64,000 nucleotides of DNA, from NCBI GenBank assembly GCA_004335835.1, contig RWJK01001359.1, positions 18,237 through 82,236 on the forward strand. Reading direction: 5' to 3'. This DNA comes from Scenedesmus sp. ARA3. Its lineage: Eukaryota > Chlorophyta > Chlorophyceae > Sphaeropleales > Scenedesmaceae. The translations under genes and the position numbers were made by a program. Below the pieces are notes generated by a model that saw nothing but the letters and a program-made list of their open reading frames with translations, did not search any database and had not been told where the DNA came from. Positions 35,817 through 48,322 of this stretch are shown here, one piece after another (the stretch's first letter is position 1; each line of letters begins with the position of its first letter).

Positions 35817-36963
35817 TTACTGCTGCTGCTGCTGCTGCTGCTGCATGGTGCGCAGCACATCTTCAAACGAGTCCTGCAGCCCCAGCATGTCGATGGGCAT
35901 GCCGGTGGCTGCCCTGGCGCCAGGCAGGATCATGCCAGCATGCTGCACCACACGCAGCTCAACTGGACGCCCTGCTGCTGCTGCCACCTGCGCAACTCCA
36001 GCATGCTGCTGCGGCTGCTGCTGGTGTCCTTGGCTGCTGTTGGCTGCAGGGCTTGCTGTGGCGCTGCTGCTACCGTCCTGCTGTGCGGCTGAGTCATGCA
36101 TGCGGGGGTAGGATAGCTCCTGCCAGCTGAACAGCAGTGGCGAGGTGGTGCTGGTGATGGGGCTGACGTCCAGCAGCACCACAGGCCCGCTGCCAGCCGG
36201 CATGTAGACGTCCATGACGTCTGCGCCATGGCAGCAGTGAAGCAATGCAGGGCAGTGCAGGGCAGGGCAGTGTGCAAGCATACTGTCAGCAGTGCGTGTG
36301 GTCGGAAACGGTTGCTGGTATGCAGAGCTAATAACGCTGCTGGATGTCGCACTTCAGGTGCCTGACACAGCATGCTACCAAGTGCACTGTTCCATGCGTG
36401 TGCAGCACCGGCGATGCGCAGCGGTAGCTGCAGCTCCTGCAGGACTTTGACAACTTCACCTTTTGCCGCATCATACACTTCACCTTTTGCCGCATCATAC
36501 ACTCAATAGCATGCTAGCAGCTGCCCCTGACACATGAACTACACTTAACCTGTTGCACCCCAGACAGCTACAAGCAGACCTCCATTCTCCCGCACACTGC
36601 ACCCATCCACGCCACCTATCTCATACTCACATGCATCCAACGCGAAGCTGCTGCCGATCTTATCCGCATGCCACGCCAGCAGCCGCCGCCTAATAGCTTC
36701 CACCTCTCCCGGCAGGCTTAGCTGTGGCCAATGCTGGCTGGGGTCCCGTTGGCTGATGGCTACTACTGTGTGGCCTAACACAAAGCAGCGGAACTCCCGC
36801 TCAGGTGCTAGCTCCTGCCAGCGGCGCAGCACCAGCTGGGGCACTGGCGGCGCTGCTGCTGCAGCTGCTGCTGCAGCTGCTTGTTGATCGCTGAGCTGCC
36901 CCTGCTGCTGCTGTGAGCCCTGCTGCTGCGAGCCCTGCTGATCTTGCTGCTGCCCAGTTTGTG

Positions 36964-36994
<31 letters not shown>

Positions 36995-37774
36995 ATGCTG
37001 GTGAGTGTTTTGCATATGCTGCAGCTGCTCCAAGTCGTGCATCACGCGGTCAGAGCTCTTCAGCACCAGGATCACCTGTAGCAGCAGACATGAAGGCACA
37101 ACAGCAGAAAACACACGCACGCTGATCATCTCAGCAGTAGCACCAGCAAGGCTGTGCCAGACTCACCACAGCAGACCAATTGCACTTTATTGAAAGGCAC
37201 CCAGGTGCTGAGCGCTGTGGTTACACAGAGCCTGCTAGCTCCCATGCACTCAACAGCTGCCTGTCACACCATACAGCTCCGGTTTCAGTACGCACCTGGT
37301 CTGCATTGCAGCACTTGAGGCTGTTGTATGCGCTGATCCATAGCGCGTCAGTGGGGCTGCTCCAATTCAGCCTGGGCGCAGCCTGGCCGCCCAGCTGCTG
37401 TATGGATGCCTCAATGGCAGCATGAAGCTCAGGGAAGCGCTCGTGCCAGGGCTGCTGCTCTGCTGCATCACTGCCTGAGTCTGATGAGGTGTCTGCGGCT
37501 GCATCTGCTGCTGTTGCGGAGGAGCTGCTGCTGTAGGTGTCATCTGGGTCGTAGTCGACACCTTGTACTACGATCTCTGTTGGCTGGGAGCGCACTGGCA
37601 GCTGCAGCAAGGATATTGGCATGGTGGCCGAGGTAGGTGGGGCATGAGTTATAAACATGGTTAAAGTGCTGTACACGTATACTGCTGTCTCCTGGCGCCA
37701 GTGCTGTTGAAATCAGAATACGGTGTGCAAGAAGTTGGGATATACGGAGGACAAGTGACACCATGCAAGCCGCG

Positions 37775-37869
<95 letters not shown>

Positions 37870-38021
37870 ACCGCCTTGGAGGTGCTGCTGACAGTGATAC
37901 CCTCCTCATGCAGGAAGTCTACGAACTCTGAAGTTAGGTCTACGAATAAGCTCTTGAACGTGCAGCTGCTGTATTGTTTGTACCAGGAGCTGTAGTTGCA
38001 GTGCACGAGCGCGGCATCCAT
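35817..38021 (-). CDS. CDC123: CDC123, eIF2 assembly chaperone (ATP-grasp-like)
   Basis: CDC123 promotes assembly of the translation initiation factor eIF2 trimer in the cytosol. Minus exons 38021-37872, 37601-37296, 37075-36631 and 36220-35817 join in phase to 434 residues. The N-terminus has the family pattern HCNYSSWYKQYSSCTFKSLF. Then come an acidic linker (DPDDTYSSSS), FPELHAAIEASIQQLGG, RLNWSSPTDALWI, SLKCCNADQVILVLKSSD, a Gln-rich insert, VLRRWQELAPEREFRCFV, VAISQRD and FALDAYVMDVYMP. The consensus D-F-N-P reads D-V-S-P, a possible change at the nucleotide site. The tail is Gln/Ala-rich. Intron 1 opens with a very long CAG run. The donor at 36630 (GTGAGTATG) was preferred over a later one because it restores the conserved Y-V-M-D-V-Y block. 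Confidence 0.92.
37778..37869. repeat. Long CAG run (minus strand) at the 5' end of CDC123 intron 1
   Basis: About 30 perfect units, read as CAG in the gene's sense, beginning right after the donor at 37871. Confidence 0.97.
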
Positions 38022-38281
38022 TTCCCGTGACGGCAAGAGCAAGTATTGTTGCAGTACGCCCATCAGCAAGAAACGTCGTAGCAATGAAGAGGTCCAGAAC
38101 TTCGCTTACGTGATACGATTCGCTGCCTTCACTGCGTTGTCGGTCAAGAAGTCGAAAGCAGCAATGACTGACATGTGTTAGCAGCAGGGTCTACTGATCA
38201 GGCTGTCCTTCAAGAACAGCAGCACCCTTTGCAGCCCGCTACGACGACAACAGTTTCACAAACCTCCCTTGCTCGTTTGAC
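38022..38281. promoter_or_regulatory. 260-bp divergent promoter, CDC123 / FAD oxidoreductase
   Basis: The two start codons lie head-to-head 260 bases apart, so promoters and 5' UTRs must be shared or interleaved. The CDC123 frame is open further upstream to 38084, but family alignment favours the start at 38021. No clear TATA box. Confidence 0.55.
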
Positions 38282-41200
38282 ATGCATGCTCAGACGATCA
38301 AGAGGCTGCAGCCTGACTGCAGGTCATGTACTGCACATGGCAACACACCACACAGGCGTTGCCGCACAACAGCAGCAGCAGGCTCTGGCCCTCTTATTGG
38401 CTTGCAGCGCTTACCAGATTCCCAGCAGTCCACCACAGTAGTGGAGCGGCGTGCAGCAGATGTAGCTGTCATTGGAGGCGGGCTCGCTGCGGTGCTGTCT
38501 GCTTACACGCTAGCAAGGGCCGGCAGGAAGGCGAGTGGCTTGTGTCAGCAGGCACAGCTTGACCACCAGCAGAATACTGGTGTGCAATGCATGTGCCATG
38601 AGAGAGATTGAGCAGTTGCATTGAGCCCAGCCACCAGGTGGACAGTTCACCCGGACATGAGCATGTCGTCGAATGTGACAGGCAGCGGAGGCGCACACAA
38701 TGCAGAACACTGCGTCAATCTTTGCGTATGCAACGTCTCCACTCAACAAGCACTCCTTGAAGCTAGCCATGGTGCTGGCTGCAGTAACAATAACAGAGGT
38801 GTATATGCAGCAGCTCTGCCGGCTGGCGTTTGCTCCTGCAGCGTCTGTGTTCGCGCACTGCGCCATTCAGCTCAGCTCATCCTTCTCACCACACTCCCAC
38901 ACAGACATCCCCATCTGTCGCCATGCATCATCACATCACACTGCTGAAACTGACTTTACCTTGCTTGCAGGTCCTGCTGCTTACGGACTGTGGCCTGGCA
39001 GCAGCTCGCCCCCAGGGCAGCGCCCTGCAGCCGCTGAAATTTACTAACAAGCCCCACTGCTGGTGGTGCACCTGTCTTGATTTTCTGATCCCGCAGGTCC
39101 TGCTGCTGTCTGACTATGGCCTGGCAGCTGCCCGCCCCCAGGGCAGTGCCCTGCAGCCGCTGAAGCTCACTGACACTGACCCGCTGCTAGTGCACCTCGC
39201 TGCCGAGAGCTCTGCCTACTGGCGCGGCCTGGAGCTGCTGTCAAGCAGCCAGCTGCTGTCCCCGCAGGCCTCCTGTGACGTGGTGCTGCAGCCAGACAGG
39301 GACCATGCAGGGGCTGAGGGGTTCAGCAAGCTGCAGGTGTGTGTGGAAAAGCATGTGCTCAAGCTTGTACTGTCTATGCTGGGCACACTGCTGGTGCTGC
39401 TGGTTGTAGCTTACACTGCTTGCTAGACATGCTGCTTGCTAGACATGCAGCTGCACTGTCACAGCCTGTAACTGCCCCGGCCAGCAGAGCTGCATGTGAC
39501 TCCACGTTATGTCGTAACATCAGTGGAAGTGCAGCGGGATTGTGCTCTAGGTGAGGCCTCCTGTCAGGATTGAACTCAAACCCCGGAACTAATCACTGCC
39601 TTGCCTGAACTGTGTGCGGCTATGTGGTACGTTGCCTGCAGGACGCCTGCGCTGCAGCTGGCGTCACCACCGGCCCGCTGAGCTGCTCAGAGGCAATGGC
39701 GCAGTTCAGGCAGCTGCGCCTGCCTCACAGCAGCGCCTGCCTGCTGCAGCCGGACGGCGCGGTGCTGCATGCCGGGGACGCTGCGTCAGCGGCACGCACG
39801 CTGGCTGAGAAGGCCGGCGTGGTGTCACGAGTGAGGGGTGGCTGCAGGGCTGTGCAGCTGCAGGGGCGGGAGGTTTGCGCATTGGTTGAGTGGCATAGCT
39901 GCTGCTGAGTTCTGCGCTGCGGGCGGTTCTACGCGCGTGAGCATGCAGTGCATTGAGTGTTGCCTACCATGTGCCACCACATGTCTACGTGATAATTTCC
40001 AGAGATATAGTGCCACCCATTGCGTAGCCCCTGTGCCTATGACCTGTTGTTGTGTGCTTCACCCTGACCGTCTAGCCGTCGCAGCACCATTTACCATTGT
40101 CATTAGTTATCAACGAATGTTACCGCCCGTGCCATTGTACTGCTGCCACTGCTGCTGCATGTGCCTCATGCGCCACAGCCCGGCCTCATCCTGCGCGGCT
40201 GGCGTGACAGGGGCAGCTGCTTCCAGCTGCGGGCCTCCAGCAGGCTTGCGCCCGAGCTGCTGTCGCTGTTTGAGGCAGAGGCGCTGCTGCTGGCACCAGA
40301 GCACTGGGCGGGGCCCTGCCTGGGCCTGTTTGGGCTGGCAGTGGAAGGGCTGCAGGTGCGGCTGCAAATGGTGCTGCTGCTGCTTGCTGTTGTTTGCTAG
40401 TGTGGTGGAGCAAATGCTGTGTGAGCATCGGCAGCGCACATGTTGGCACGCTTTATGTGTTGTTCACAGTACTGCTCAGTTGTGGTGCATGCTAAGATGT
40501 AAACTCTGTGAGCCAGCACAAGCATGTTTGACTTGCACTGCGCACACTAGCTGAGTAGGCGGCTGTTGCCGGACCGCTCTTTGCTGCTATGCGCTGTGCA
40601 GGCGTGAGAGGTGCTGCTCAGCTGTTACAATGCTGCTCAAATGCGTATAAATACATGTGTGCTGCAACTGCGCTGCGCAGCCGCGAGAAGTGCTGCACTG
40701 CCAGGTGGACGGCGGCATGTGGCAGCAGCAGGCGCAGCTGCCGCTGTGGCAGTACTGGGGGGAGGCCGCGCCTGCTGACCAGCCGGTACAGCCCATTGGC
40801 ATGGCTGGCCTGCCGCTGGTGACAGGGCAGACAGGTGACTGCTGGCTGTATGGTTAGGCTCATGATGCACCAGGGTGCATGCAAATTGCAGAGAAGTGTT
40901 GCTGTGGTGCCTGCGTTTGTGTCTGGTGATTTGTCGGGAGGTGGCGGTGCTGGCTGTAGTAGGTTGTGGATTGAGCAGCATGGCTGGCAGCTGGTGCAAG
41001 CAGCTGTGTGTACCGCATTGCTGCAGCACAAGCTGCATCCATGTTGCTGGTGATTCGCTGACTTCGTGCCTTCACGTGGCATGGCAGTCTCAGCACATGT
41101 GCGCCACAGGTGCGAGTCCTATGTCTGTGTGGCTGCAGGTGGCTGGGTGCTGCAGCAGCTGCCAGCATGGGGGCTGCCCGTTGCCGACCCATTCACATGG

Positions 41201-42006
41201 CAGCCTGCTAGCCAGCAGTGGCGAAGCAGCAATGATGATGATCAAGAGCAGCAAGCAGCAGCAGCAGCTAGCAGCAGCGCCAGCTGGGTAGAGGTACAGG
41301 TGAGCAGTCATGCTGTTGCGATTGCTACAGGCGCAGCAGCAGCGCCTAGTCATGTGGAGATGGCTGGATGACACATGTTGTGCAATGCAGAGCAGACACA
41401 CCACCAGCAGGCATCACCAAGCCAATGGCGTGCGGCATGCACTCGCAGTCTCACAGCACAAACAAGCCCCGACATACACCCTTAGCATTGGCTTGCTGCC
41501 CTCAGCAAAACACGTGGGTGTGCTCCCACTTGTTCCATCCGCAGGTGCGCCAGCTGCACCAAACCTGCAGCCAGCTCGTACATGATGTAGGCCCCCTGCA
41601 AGGCGCTACCCTGCGCAGCTCCATTCGCAGCGTCACGCAAGACGGCAGGCCAATCATTGGGCAGCACCCCGGCTTCGAGCCTGGCCGAGTCGTTGTGACT
41701 GCTGCTGCAAGCGGCGCGCAGCAGTATGGCCCTGGCAGCTGCAGCAGCAGCTTCCAGATGAGCCCCATGCTGGCAAAGCTTGCAGGAGATGTGGTGAGGT
41801 CTGCAGGGGGCGATGCTGCACTGCTGCAGGGGCTGGAGTTGCAGCGGGAGGGGCTGGGTGCTGCTGCTGTTGATGTGAGGGACCCCTGGGAGGGCCTGCA
41901 GGAGCTGCAGGCAGCGCAGGCTGTTGCGAAAGAGGAGGCGGAGCGAGCAGCAGATGAGGCATCAGACAGTCGGCAAGATTTAGCTTTCAGGGAGCCTGTT
42001 GCATGA
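38282..42006 (+). CDS. FAD-dependent oxidoreductase, DAO family, organelle-targeted
   Basis: Exons 38282-38530, 39097-39336, 39642-39830, 40179-40355, 40681-40834, 41139-41299 and 41545-42006 join in phase to 543 residues. After a basic presequence-like N-terminus, DVAVIGGGLAAVLSAYTLARAG at residues 60-81 is the FAD dinucleotide loop (GGGLAA). VLLLSDYGLAAARPQGSALQ follows. The C-terminus has RSVTQDGRPIIGQHPGFEPG and an SGAQQYG-type loop, the usual second FAD region of D-amino-acid/sarcosine oxidase-like proteins. Substrate cannot be deduced. Intron 1 appears to use a GC donor (AAG/GCGAGT). A second copy of the exon-2 start at 38971 is in frame 126 bases upstream; using it would add 42 residues. 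A TGTAA lies 127 bases past the stop. Confidence 0.85.
38971..39045 (+). repeat. Upstream duplicate of FAD-enzyme exon 2 start, in frame
   Basis: Acceptor plus VLLLTDCGLAAARPQG is repeated 126 bases later as VLLLSDYGLAAARPQG. The reading frame is open across both copies. Confidence 0.92.
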
Positions 42007-42514
42007 GCTTCAGCAACGTGGCAGGGAAGACCCAGAGCTGCAGAATCAGGGGTGCCTGGCTGCTGCAACCATGTTTGACTTTCTGACAGCGCTAATGACG
42101 GTCACCTGCTTGGACCCTGGGTTGTAGCGGGTTGTAACCCCTGATCACCTGCAAACTGCTTTAGATTGGTGTTTTAGTGGTTTGCAGTATTGATCTAAAG
42201 AGTGATCGGTGGAGCCACCAGTTGTCACCAGCAGCAGTGAGAGGCACCCTAGGCACTTGTGCCATTCTAGTCTCCTCTGCAGCAGTAGTGCGGATCCCTG
42301 ATAATCCAACTGCCCGTTGTAAGCTACATTTGCTACGCAACGAGCTGTTCTTCTCATTGAAAAAGAGCGATCTCACGGCACTCGCACCAGTAGCAGCAGC
42401 GTGCGAAGGACGATTGTGCTGGCGCTGTTCAACTAGTGCTGCAGCACACAGATTCAAAGACAATTTGTATTTTAAGGCGTTGAACTGCGTGCTGTAACGC
42501 AGCTTTACAGCGCC
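42007..42514. other. Intergenic, FAD enzyme to basic mitochondrial-type gene
   Basis: No exon recognised apart from the poly(A)-type element. A 170-codon minus-strand frame here overlaps the next gene's first exon and looks like a shadow. Confidence 0.4.
42133..42137 (+). terminator. TGTAA poly(A) signal candidate, FAD oxidoreductase
   Basis: TGTAA 127 bases past the stop codon. Confidence 0.4.
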
Positions 42515-43988
42515 ATGCTGGCATCGATGCAGAGGCTGCTGCTGGCAGCAAGCAGCAGCAGCAGTAGCAGCATGCAGGTGGCAGCGGGCGCAACGCAGTT
42601 GTTGCAGCGCTGCTGTTTCAGCAGTAGTGCAGCCAAATCCGCCAAAAAGCAGCAGCAGCAAGGTGATGAGCAATCATTGGTGAGTTGAGCTGCAACACGC
42701 AGCTCTGCTGTCACAGCAGGGGCCCACACAATACACCATAACTGACAGTGCTGGCACGCCCTGTATTCAGCGTCTGTTGTGTTACTGGCAGCTTCTATTT
42801 TCTGCTACGCATTGCTACCAGCAGCTGCAGGCATCCTGTGTGTCCTGATACCGACATCAACCTTGGCTGTTTGCAGCTGCGAATGGTTGCATGCTCTGCA
42901 CACAATACAAGCGCAATGTATGTTCCACGCCATACTTCTGAAGCGCTTTTGCCTTTCACTCTTCACGCTTGTTTACTGGCTGCCGTGCTGTGCAGACGCC
43001 TGAGCAGCAGCAGCACCTCAGAGCCCTGCACTACCTTGTACAGCGGCCCCTGGAAGCAGCACGCAACGCAGCAATGCTCACAGCACTCACCGCCAGCTAC
43101 AGAGACCTGTACGCCATCATGGACCAGATGCATAAAAAGGACATTCTCGGAATACCACGGCCACTGGTAGATGACCCTCCAGCAGCAGGCGCAGCAGCAC
43201 TCAGCAGCAGCAGTGAACAGCAGCAGCAGCCGGTGACAAACCACACGCAGATGTTCTACCCTGTGCGGGACTTTACGATGCTGCCGGATCAGCCGCCGCC
43301 TGCTGGCGGCTGGCTGCGCAACCACCTGCAGGAGCGCTACATGACGCGGTGAGGCTCACATGCAGCGGTTTACATAGGCGGCAGCAGCAGACCGTCGTAT
43401 GTGGCAACAGTTGCGATGTAACGCGTCGGCAGCAGAGTTGCTTGCGGCTTGCGGGCAACAGTGGCGGGTGGAGCTGTACTGCAGCATAGGTGCACCTGCG
43501 GCCAGTACACATAGCAAGCCCTTGCCGCAGCACTCTCTGCTGTGCTGCAGCCGCCTCACTGCACCTGCTGACTTGTTTCGCCAGCATTGGCTGTGCCTTT
43601 CCTGCTAGCCCACTTTCGGGCATACATGCACATGTGCAGCTTGCTACTTTCCTTTAACAGCATCCTTCTCTTAGCCCACACTTTACATATGGCTGCTGCA
43701 CCACTCCTGCTGCACCTCGCGGTTCCACAAATGCTCCGCAGGATCACTGCGTTTGCGCAGCTGCTGCCCAACCACCTGGAGGTCAGCTACCAGACCGGCT
43801 CGCAGATCTTCCTGTGGCCCCCAATGGAGGCCTACTACCCCGGCATGTTTGACTTTGAGAGCATGCTGCGCTACCTGCAGCCGGGGCAGAAGCTGAAGCG
43901 CACCAAGCGCAGCGTGAGGAACAAGCGCTCGCGCTGCAAGCTGGGCTTCCAGCGGACCACACCTTACCACAAGCAGCGGGTGATCTGA
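42515..43988 (+). CDS. 254-aa basic protein, probably mitochondrial (ribosome-associated?)
   Basis: Exons 42515-42679, 42996-43348 and 43742-43988 join in phase to 254 residues. The first 45 or so residues ([17 protein letters not shown], then CCFSSSAAKSAKK) are a typical mitochondrial presequence. The middle has TPEQQQHLRALHYLVQRPLE, YRDLYAIMDQMHKKDILG and an MFYPVRDFTMLPDQ segment. The C-terminal half has AFAQLLPNHLEVSYQTGSQ and FLWPPMEAYYPGMFDFE, and ends in a strongly basic tail (KLKRTKRSVRNKRSRCKL). I do not recognise a named family. Size, presequence and basic tail suggest a mitoribosomal or RNA-binding protein, which is inference. A TGTAA lies 160 bases past the stop. Confidence 0.7.
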
Positions 43989-44817
43989 AGGGTGGTGGTG
44001 GATTGAGGTCGGGTGTATGGGGAGCCTGTGGTGTGGCTGGTTGGCTGGTGCCTGCTGCAGCAGGCATGTATCGTCCACAAAGCAGGTTATGGCTTGTGCT
44101 GCAGCACAACAGCTGTAGCAGTATGTAGCGGACAGGTGGCCTTGACCTGTAACATGTCACTCTCGCACATATGAATGTTACCAAACAGTGTCGAAGTCTT
44201 CCATGTTGACCAGAGTTGTTCCGCTTTGACCTTGGATTGAGAAACGCCACGCCACACGGTGACCGTCAGGCACCGTATGCAACCGTCCGTCCAAGGTTGC
44301 TTGTATACACTCTGCGTTGCCGCTGACATCTGAACACCTCGTAGTAAGATCATTGCAATGCAATGTTCCTGTCGCTGCTGAATGAGGGGCATGCAGTGCC
44401 AAGGTGGTGCCGCAGAAGTAGTTGCAGCCCCCGTCAAGCGCTTGCTCGTAGGTGGAGTTGGGCATCAACGATGAAAGTGTTTCATCTAAAAGGTGAACAG
44501 CGGCGCGAGGATGTGTAGCCAGCGCCCAGAGCCAAGCGTCAGCTAGCAACAACTTCCACCTGTCAGTTGACAAACAGACTTACTCGCCAAACAGAACACG
44601 AGCAGCAGCTTCACAAATTAATGCGACTGGTACAATGTAGCATTGCTGAAACTGCGGTATGCAGCTGGTGGAGCATGCTAGCCTCTGCTCTGTGTGCTGC
44701 TCCCAGTGCTGCTGCCATTTGTACATGCTGCTGCTGACGTGGGAGCTCACGCCTGCTGCCTGCCTTGCTGACGCCTCTGTATCGGTTCAACTTGCTTATT
44801 TATTCCTAATCCAACAG
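43989..44817. other. Intergenic, contains a 131-codon minus-strand frame (44178-44573)
   Basis: Should contain the missing first exon of the FkbM-type gene. The minus frame at 44178-44573 (MSTDRWKLLLADAWLWALAT...) is unusually free of CAG-type low complexity, but matches no family I know. A TGTAA for the upstream gene is at 44148-44152. Confidence 0.35.
44148..44152 (+). terminator. TGTAA poly(A) signal candidate, 254-aa protein gene
   Basis: TGTAA 160 bases past the stop codon. Confidence 0.4.
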
Positions 44818-47800
44818 GTGTGCTGGCTGTAGCCGTGCTAGCACTGTGTGGCTTCCTGGCGTACCAGGCAGCTCCACGACCATGCGCAGAAAGTGCACGC
44901 TACATACACGCGTCACCCGTGCAGCAACAACAGGCAGCAGCAGCAGCAGGCAGCAGCAGCAAAGGCGATCAAGACTGCAGCAAAGCAGCAGCAGTCCCAG
45001 CAGCGGCGGCAGTTCCAGCAGCGGCAGGTGTTGACCTGTCGCTGCTGCCCAGGCTGCTCCCTTTCACCAACTTCAGCAGCCTCAAGTCAGTGGACCTCCT
45101 GGACCCTGCCATTGCTGCCAAGCAGGACCCGCAAACGCTAAAGCAGCTGATGCAGCTGCACAACAAGCTCTTCTGCGCGTAAGTGACAGGCTTGTTGTGT
45201 TACATCTGTGCCACATGTTGTGCTTGCTGTGGGTGTCCAACAGGTGCTGGTTGCTCTGATACATCAGTGCTTCAAGGTGCTTGAATGCTGCTACCGCGCT
45301 GCCTCTGCTGCATCAGCGTCACATGCTCTCACATTTTTGTTACGTGTTACCTAATCCCCGCAGTGCTGACCTGCACAAGGAGGCACTGGCTGGGGCCGCC
45401 AGCATAAAGTTTGGTGAGCAACAGCAACAGCATATTCCAGCCGCAGCTGCAACAGCTGTATCCCAAGCATGGTGTAAGTGCTGCCATGTGGCTGTGACCC
45501 TGCTGACAGGACGCCTTCGCAACACATGCACAGAGCGCTCGTGCCATCTTGTGACACAGCAGCACCACAAACACACACAACCTGGCTTTTACCCTGCCGT
45601 GGCAAAGTACATGACATTGCAGCTCACGCCACCGCTGCCTGTGTGTCTCACTTCTTCCACTTGTCTTCACTCCCACTTCTCCACTTCCCCGCAGCCAACG
45701 TGAGCATGTTTGTGTACGACACCAACGACATCGTGTCTAACCAGCTGCGCGGCGCACAACACACCTGGGAGTCATCTGAGATCAACGAGATGCTGTGGGC
45801 CCTGCGGCAGCACCAGGCAGTGCAGCAGCTGGCGGCGCAGCAGGGCAAGGCGCCAGGGCCGGCAGTGCCGCTCATGGTGGATGTGGGTGCCAACATCGGC
45901 TGGTAAGCATGGGTTGTGTCTGCAGCAGGATGCATATGCTGCTGCTTGTCGCTGCAGTGGGTGTGTGGGTGAGTACGGCTGCAGCTGATGGCTTGCGCAA
46001 GAGCAGGCGCTGCTGCAGGTGCGCATTCAGCTGCTGCAACTGTGGAGCGCGCCGGCAGCTGCAGCAGTGAAAATGGTTGTGTGTGTTGTTGTCCCGCACA
46101 CAACTATGCGGCTTGCTGTCTGACATGTGGTGTTTCGTGTGCTGCAGGTTCACGCTCAATGCTGCAGCGGCTAGGGCGAGGGTGGTGGCTTTTGAGGGTG
46201 AGCAGTGCACATTCCACACACAGCACGGCACAGCGTCCCATACTACTAGTGCTGCTCGCGACCTGTTTGTGCCTGGTGGCGCAGCAAGCCTATCTATTGC
46301 ACTATAGTTGCCCTCCTGCTGTTCCAAGAACAACATTGAAGTAGTAGGCGGTTGTTCTGTCTGACAGGATCCAGGCAGCTGTTCATTGACTCAGGAGCGT
46401 TGCATGCCTTCCGGCAACAGGCATGTTCGCTGAACAGGACCGCCTGTTTCAATCACATGATGCGCCAAGCTGCTGTTATCTGAGGACGTGTGTGTGCTCT
46501 GCTGCAGCAATGTCCAGCAACATCGCGCTGCTGAGAAGGTCCTTGTGCGCCAACCCTTGGCTGCAGGATCGCATAGCACTGTTTGGCACAGGTGCGGCCA
46601 ACAGCAGCTTGATGCCGGGCCATGCGCAGCGCAGCGCAGCTTAGATGTTACAGATGTGCGTGCACCCGCATCTGCTGCAGCAACCTGTGCACCTCCTTGT
46701 CTTGTTGGCGGCACTTGCTATAGCCATTAATCAGCTCATCAGAAAGGACTTGTCTGCCAGTGAGCGTGCTTCTGTTGCAGCCTTCAGCACAAACCACACC
46801 TGCACTGCAGTAGACGTCCATACAAGGGTCATGCACTGCAGCTTTGGGCGGCACTGTCCTTGCCATCTTATTTGCAGCCTCCACCGCGCTACAATGCTGC
46901 GCTGTGCCATGTATGTACACCTACTTTTGCTATCTGCTTGTGCTGCTTTGTGTTGTCAATCGATGCGTAGGCCTCGGCCCTAAATCTAGCAACTGCCTTA
47001 TGATCAGCGGCAATGACAACCAGGGCGACGGCTTCACCAAATGTGATGAGGGAAAGGACTACAAAGCGCCAGACGGCTATGCGGTGGGCTGCCAGCAGAC
47101 AGGCCACATTGCATTACTACTTCAGCAGAGATTGGGCTCCTTTGTACTGCGCATCAACCGGGCGTCCTGCGTCAGCTACGCTCTGCCTCAGGCACAGTGT
47201 GCTGATGCAGCATGTGTGTGAAGCACGAGCAGGACTGCTTGCACGGCTGCATGAGTGAACAGAAGTGGTTGCAGCAGCTGCCTGCAGATGGAGCATATCA
47301 TCGCAAGTCAGCACACATTGTCCGCTGCTGCTGCTGCTGCTGCTCTCAGGTGCGTGGCGAGATGACCACACGGCGGCTGGACACGCTGCTGGCTGAGGAC
47401 GTGCTGGTGAGCCTGCCTGGTAGAGCAGCCACAACAGGAACAGCCAGTGAACAGGGGCCACAGCCATGACAGGATAGGAACACGGCCCATGATCAGCAAC
47501 CGCAGCAAGCAGCGAGCGTGCAGCAGACTCACACTGCTGGCAGCAAGGGCACGCAAGCACGCAGCCGTTGAACAAGCCACTGCCACATTGGGGCCTGCAC
47601 CCTCTCAAGGGGCTGAGCCGCACCGACAGCGGCGTGCACCGATATCATCAAATACTGGTACAGAATTGGCAGGAAGCCAGTGGTTGTGGGCGGCCTGCTG
47701 CCGCTGCGAAACAAACACCCAGCCAGCAGCGCCTGCCAGGGCCTCTCCACCATGTAGGAGAATGTCACACAAAACACAACAAAACTGCCAGCAGTCATGC

Positions 47801-48226
47801 CGCTGCAGCACTGCCCTGGCCAGCATGCTTAGTACAGCACTGTGTGTCAAACTTTTCAAAACTAACTATCTGCGCTGCGTTGCTGCTGCAGTTCATGAAG
47901 ATGGATGTGGAGGGATATGAGCAGCAGGTGTTGGAGGGCGCCACGGCGCTGCTCAAAGAGCACAACGTGTGGTGAGGGGCGCGCTGAACGGAGCAGCAGC
48001 GGCAGATGTTATTTCATTGCTCTGCGCGTCTAGCAGGGGTGGTGCGATTCGCCTGCAGGCCATGTTAACTTACACATGTGCCTGCTTCACAAAAAGCGTA
48101 CGTAGTTGCCAGGATCCATGACGCTGTACGTTGACATGTACTTTGCACAGATAGCCAGAGATGTGGCACATAGCTCGGGCACCCCAACTATAGTCCGCTG
48201 CCCCTTAGCTGACGCGATTCCCGCTC

Positions 48227-48322
<96 letters not shown>

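Noticed and set aside
36541..36630. Extending CDC123 exon 3 to a later donor at 36549
   Set aside because: It would insert about 27 residues into a conserved strand; the GTGAGTATG donor at 36630 restores the family sequence.
37774..37995. Poly-Leu or poly-Ala frames over the long CTG run
   Set aside because: Frames through an intronic triplet repeat of CDC123 intron 1; not coding.
42161..42673. 170-codon minus-strand frame
   Set aside because: Antisense to the presequence exon of the 254-aa protein; no family and low-complexity Ala/Gln content.
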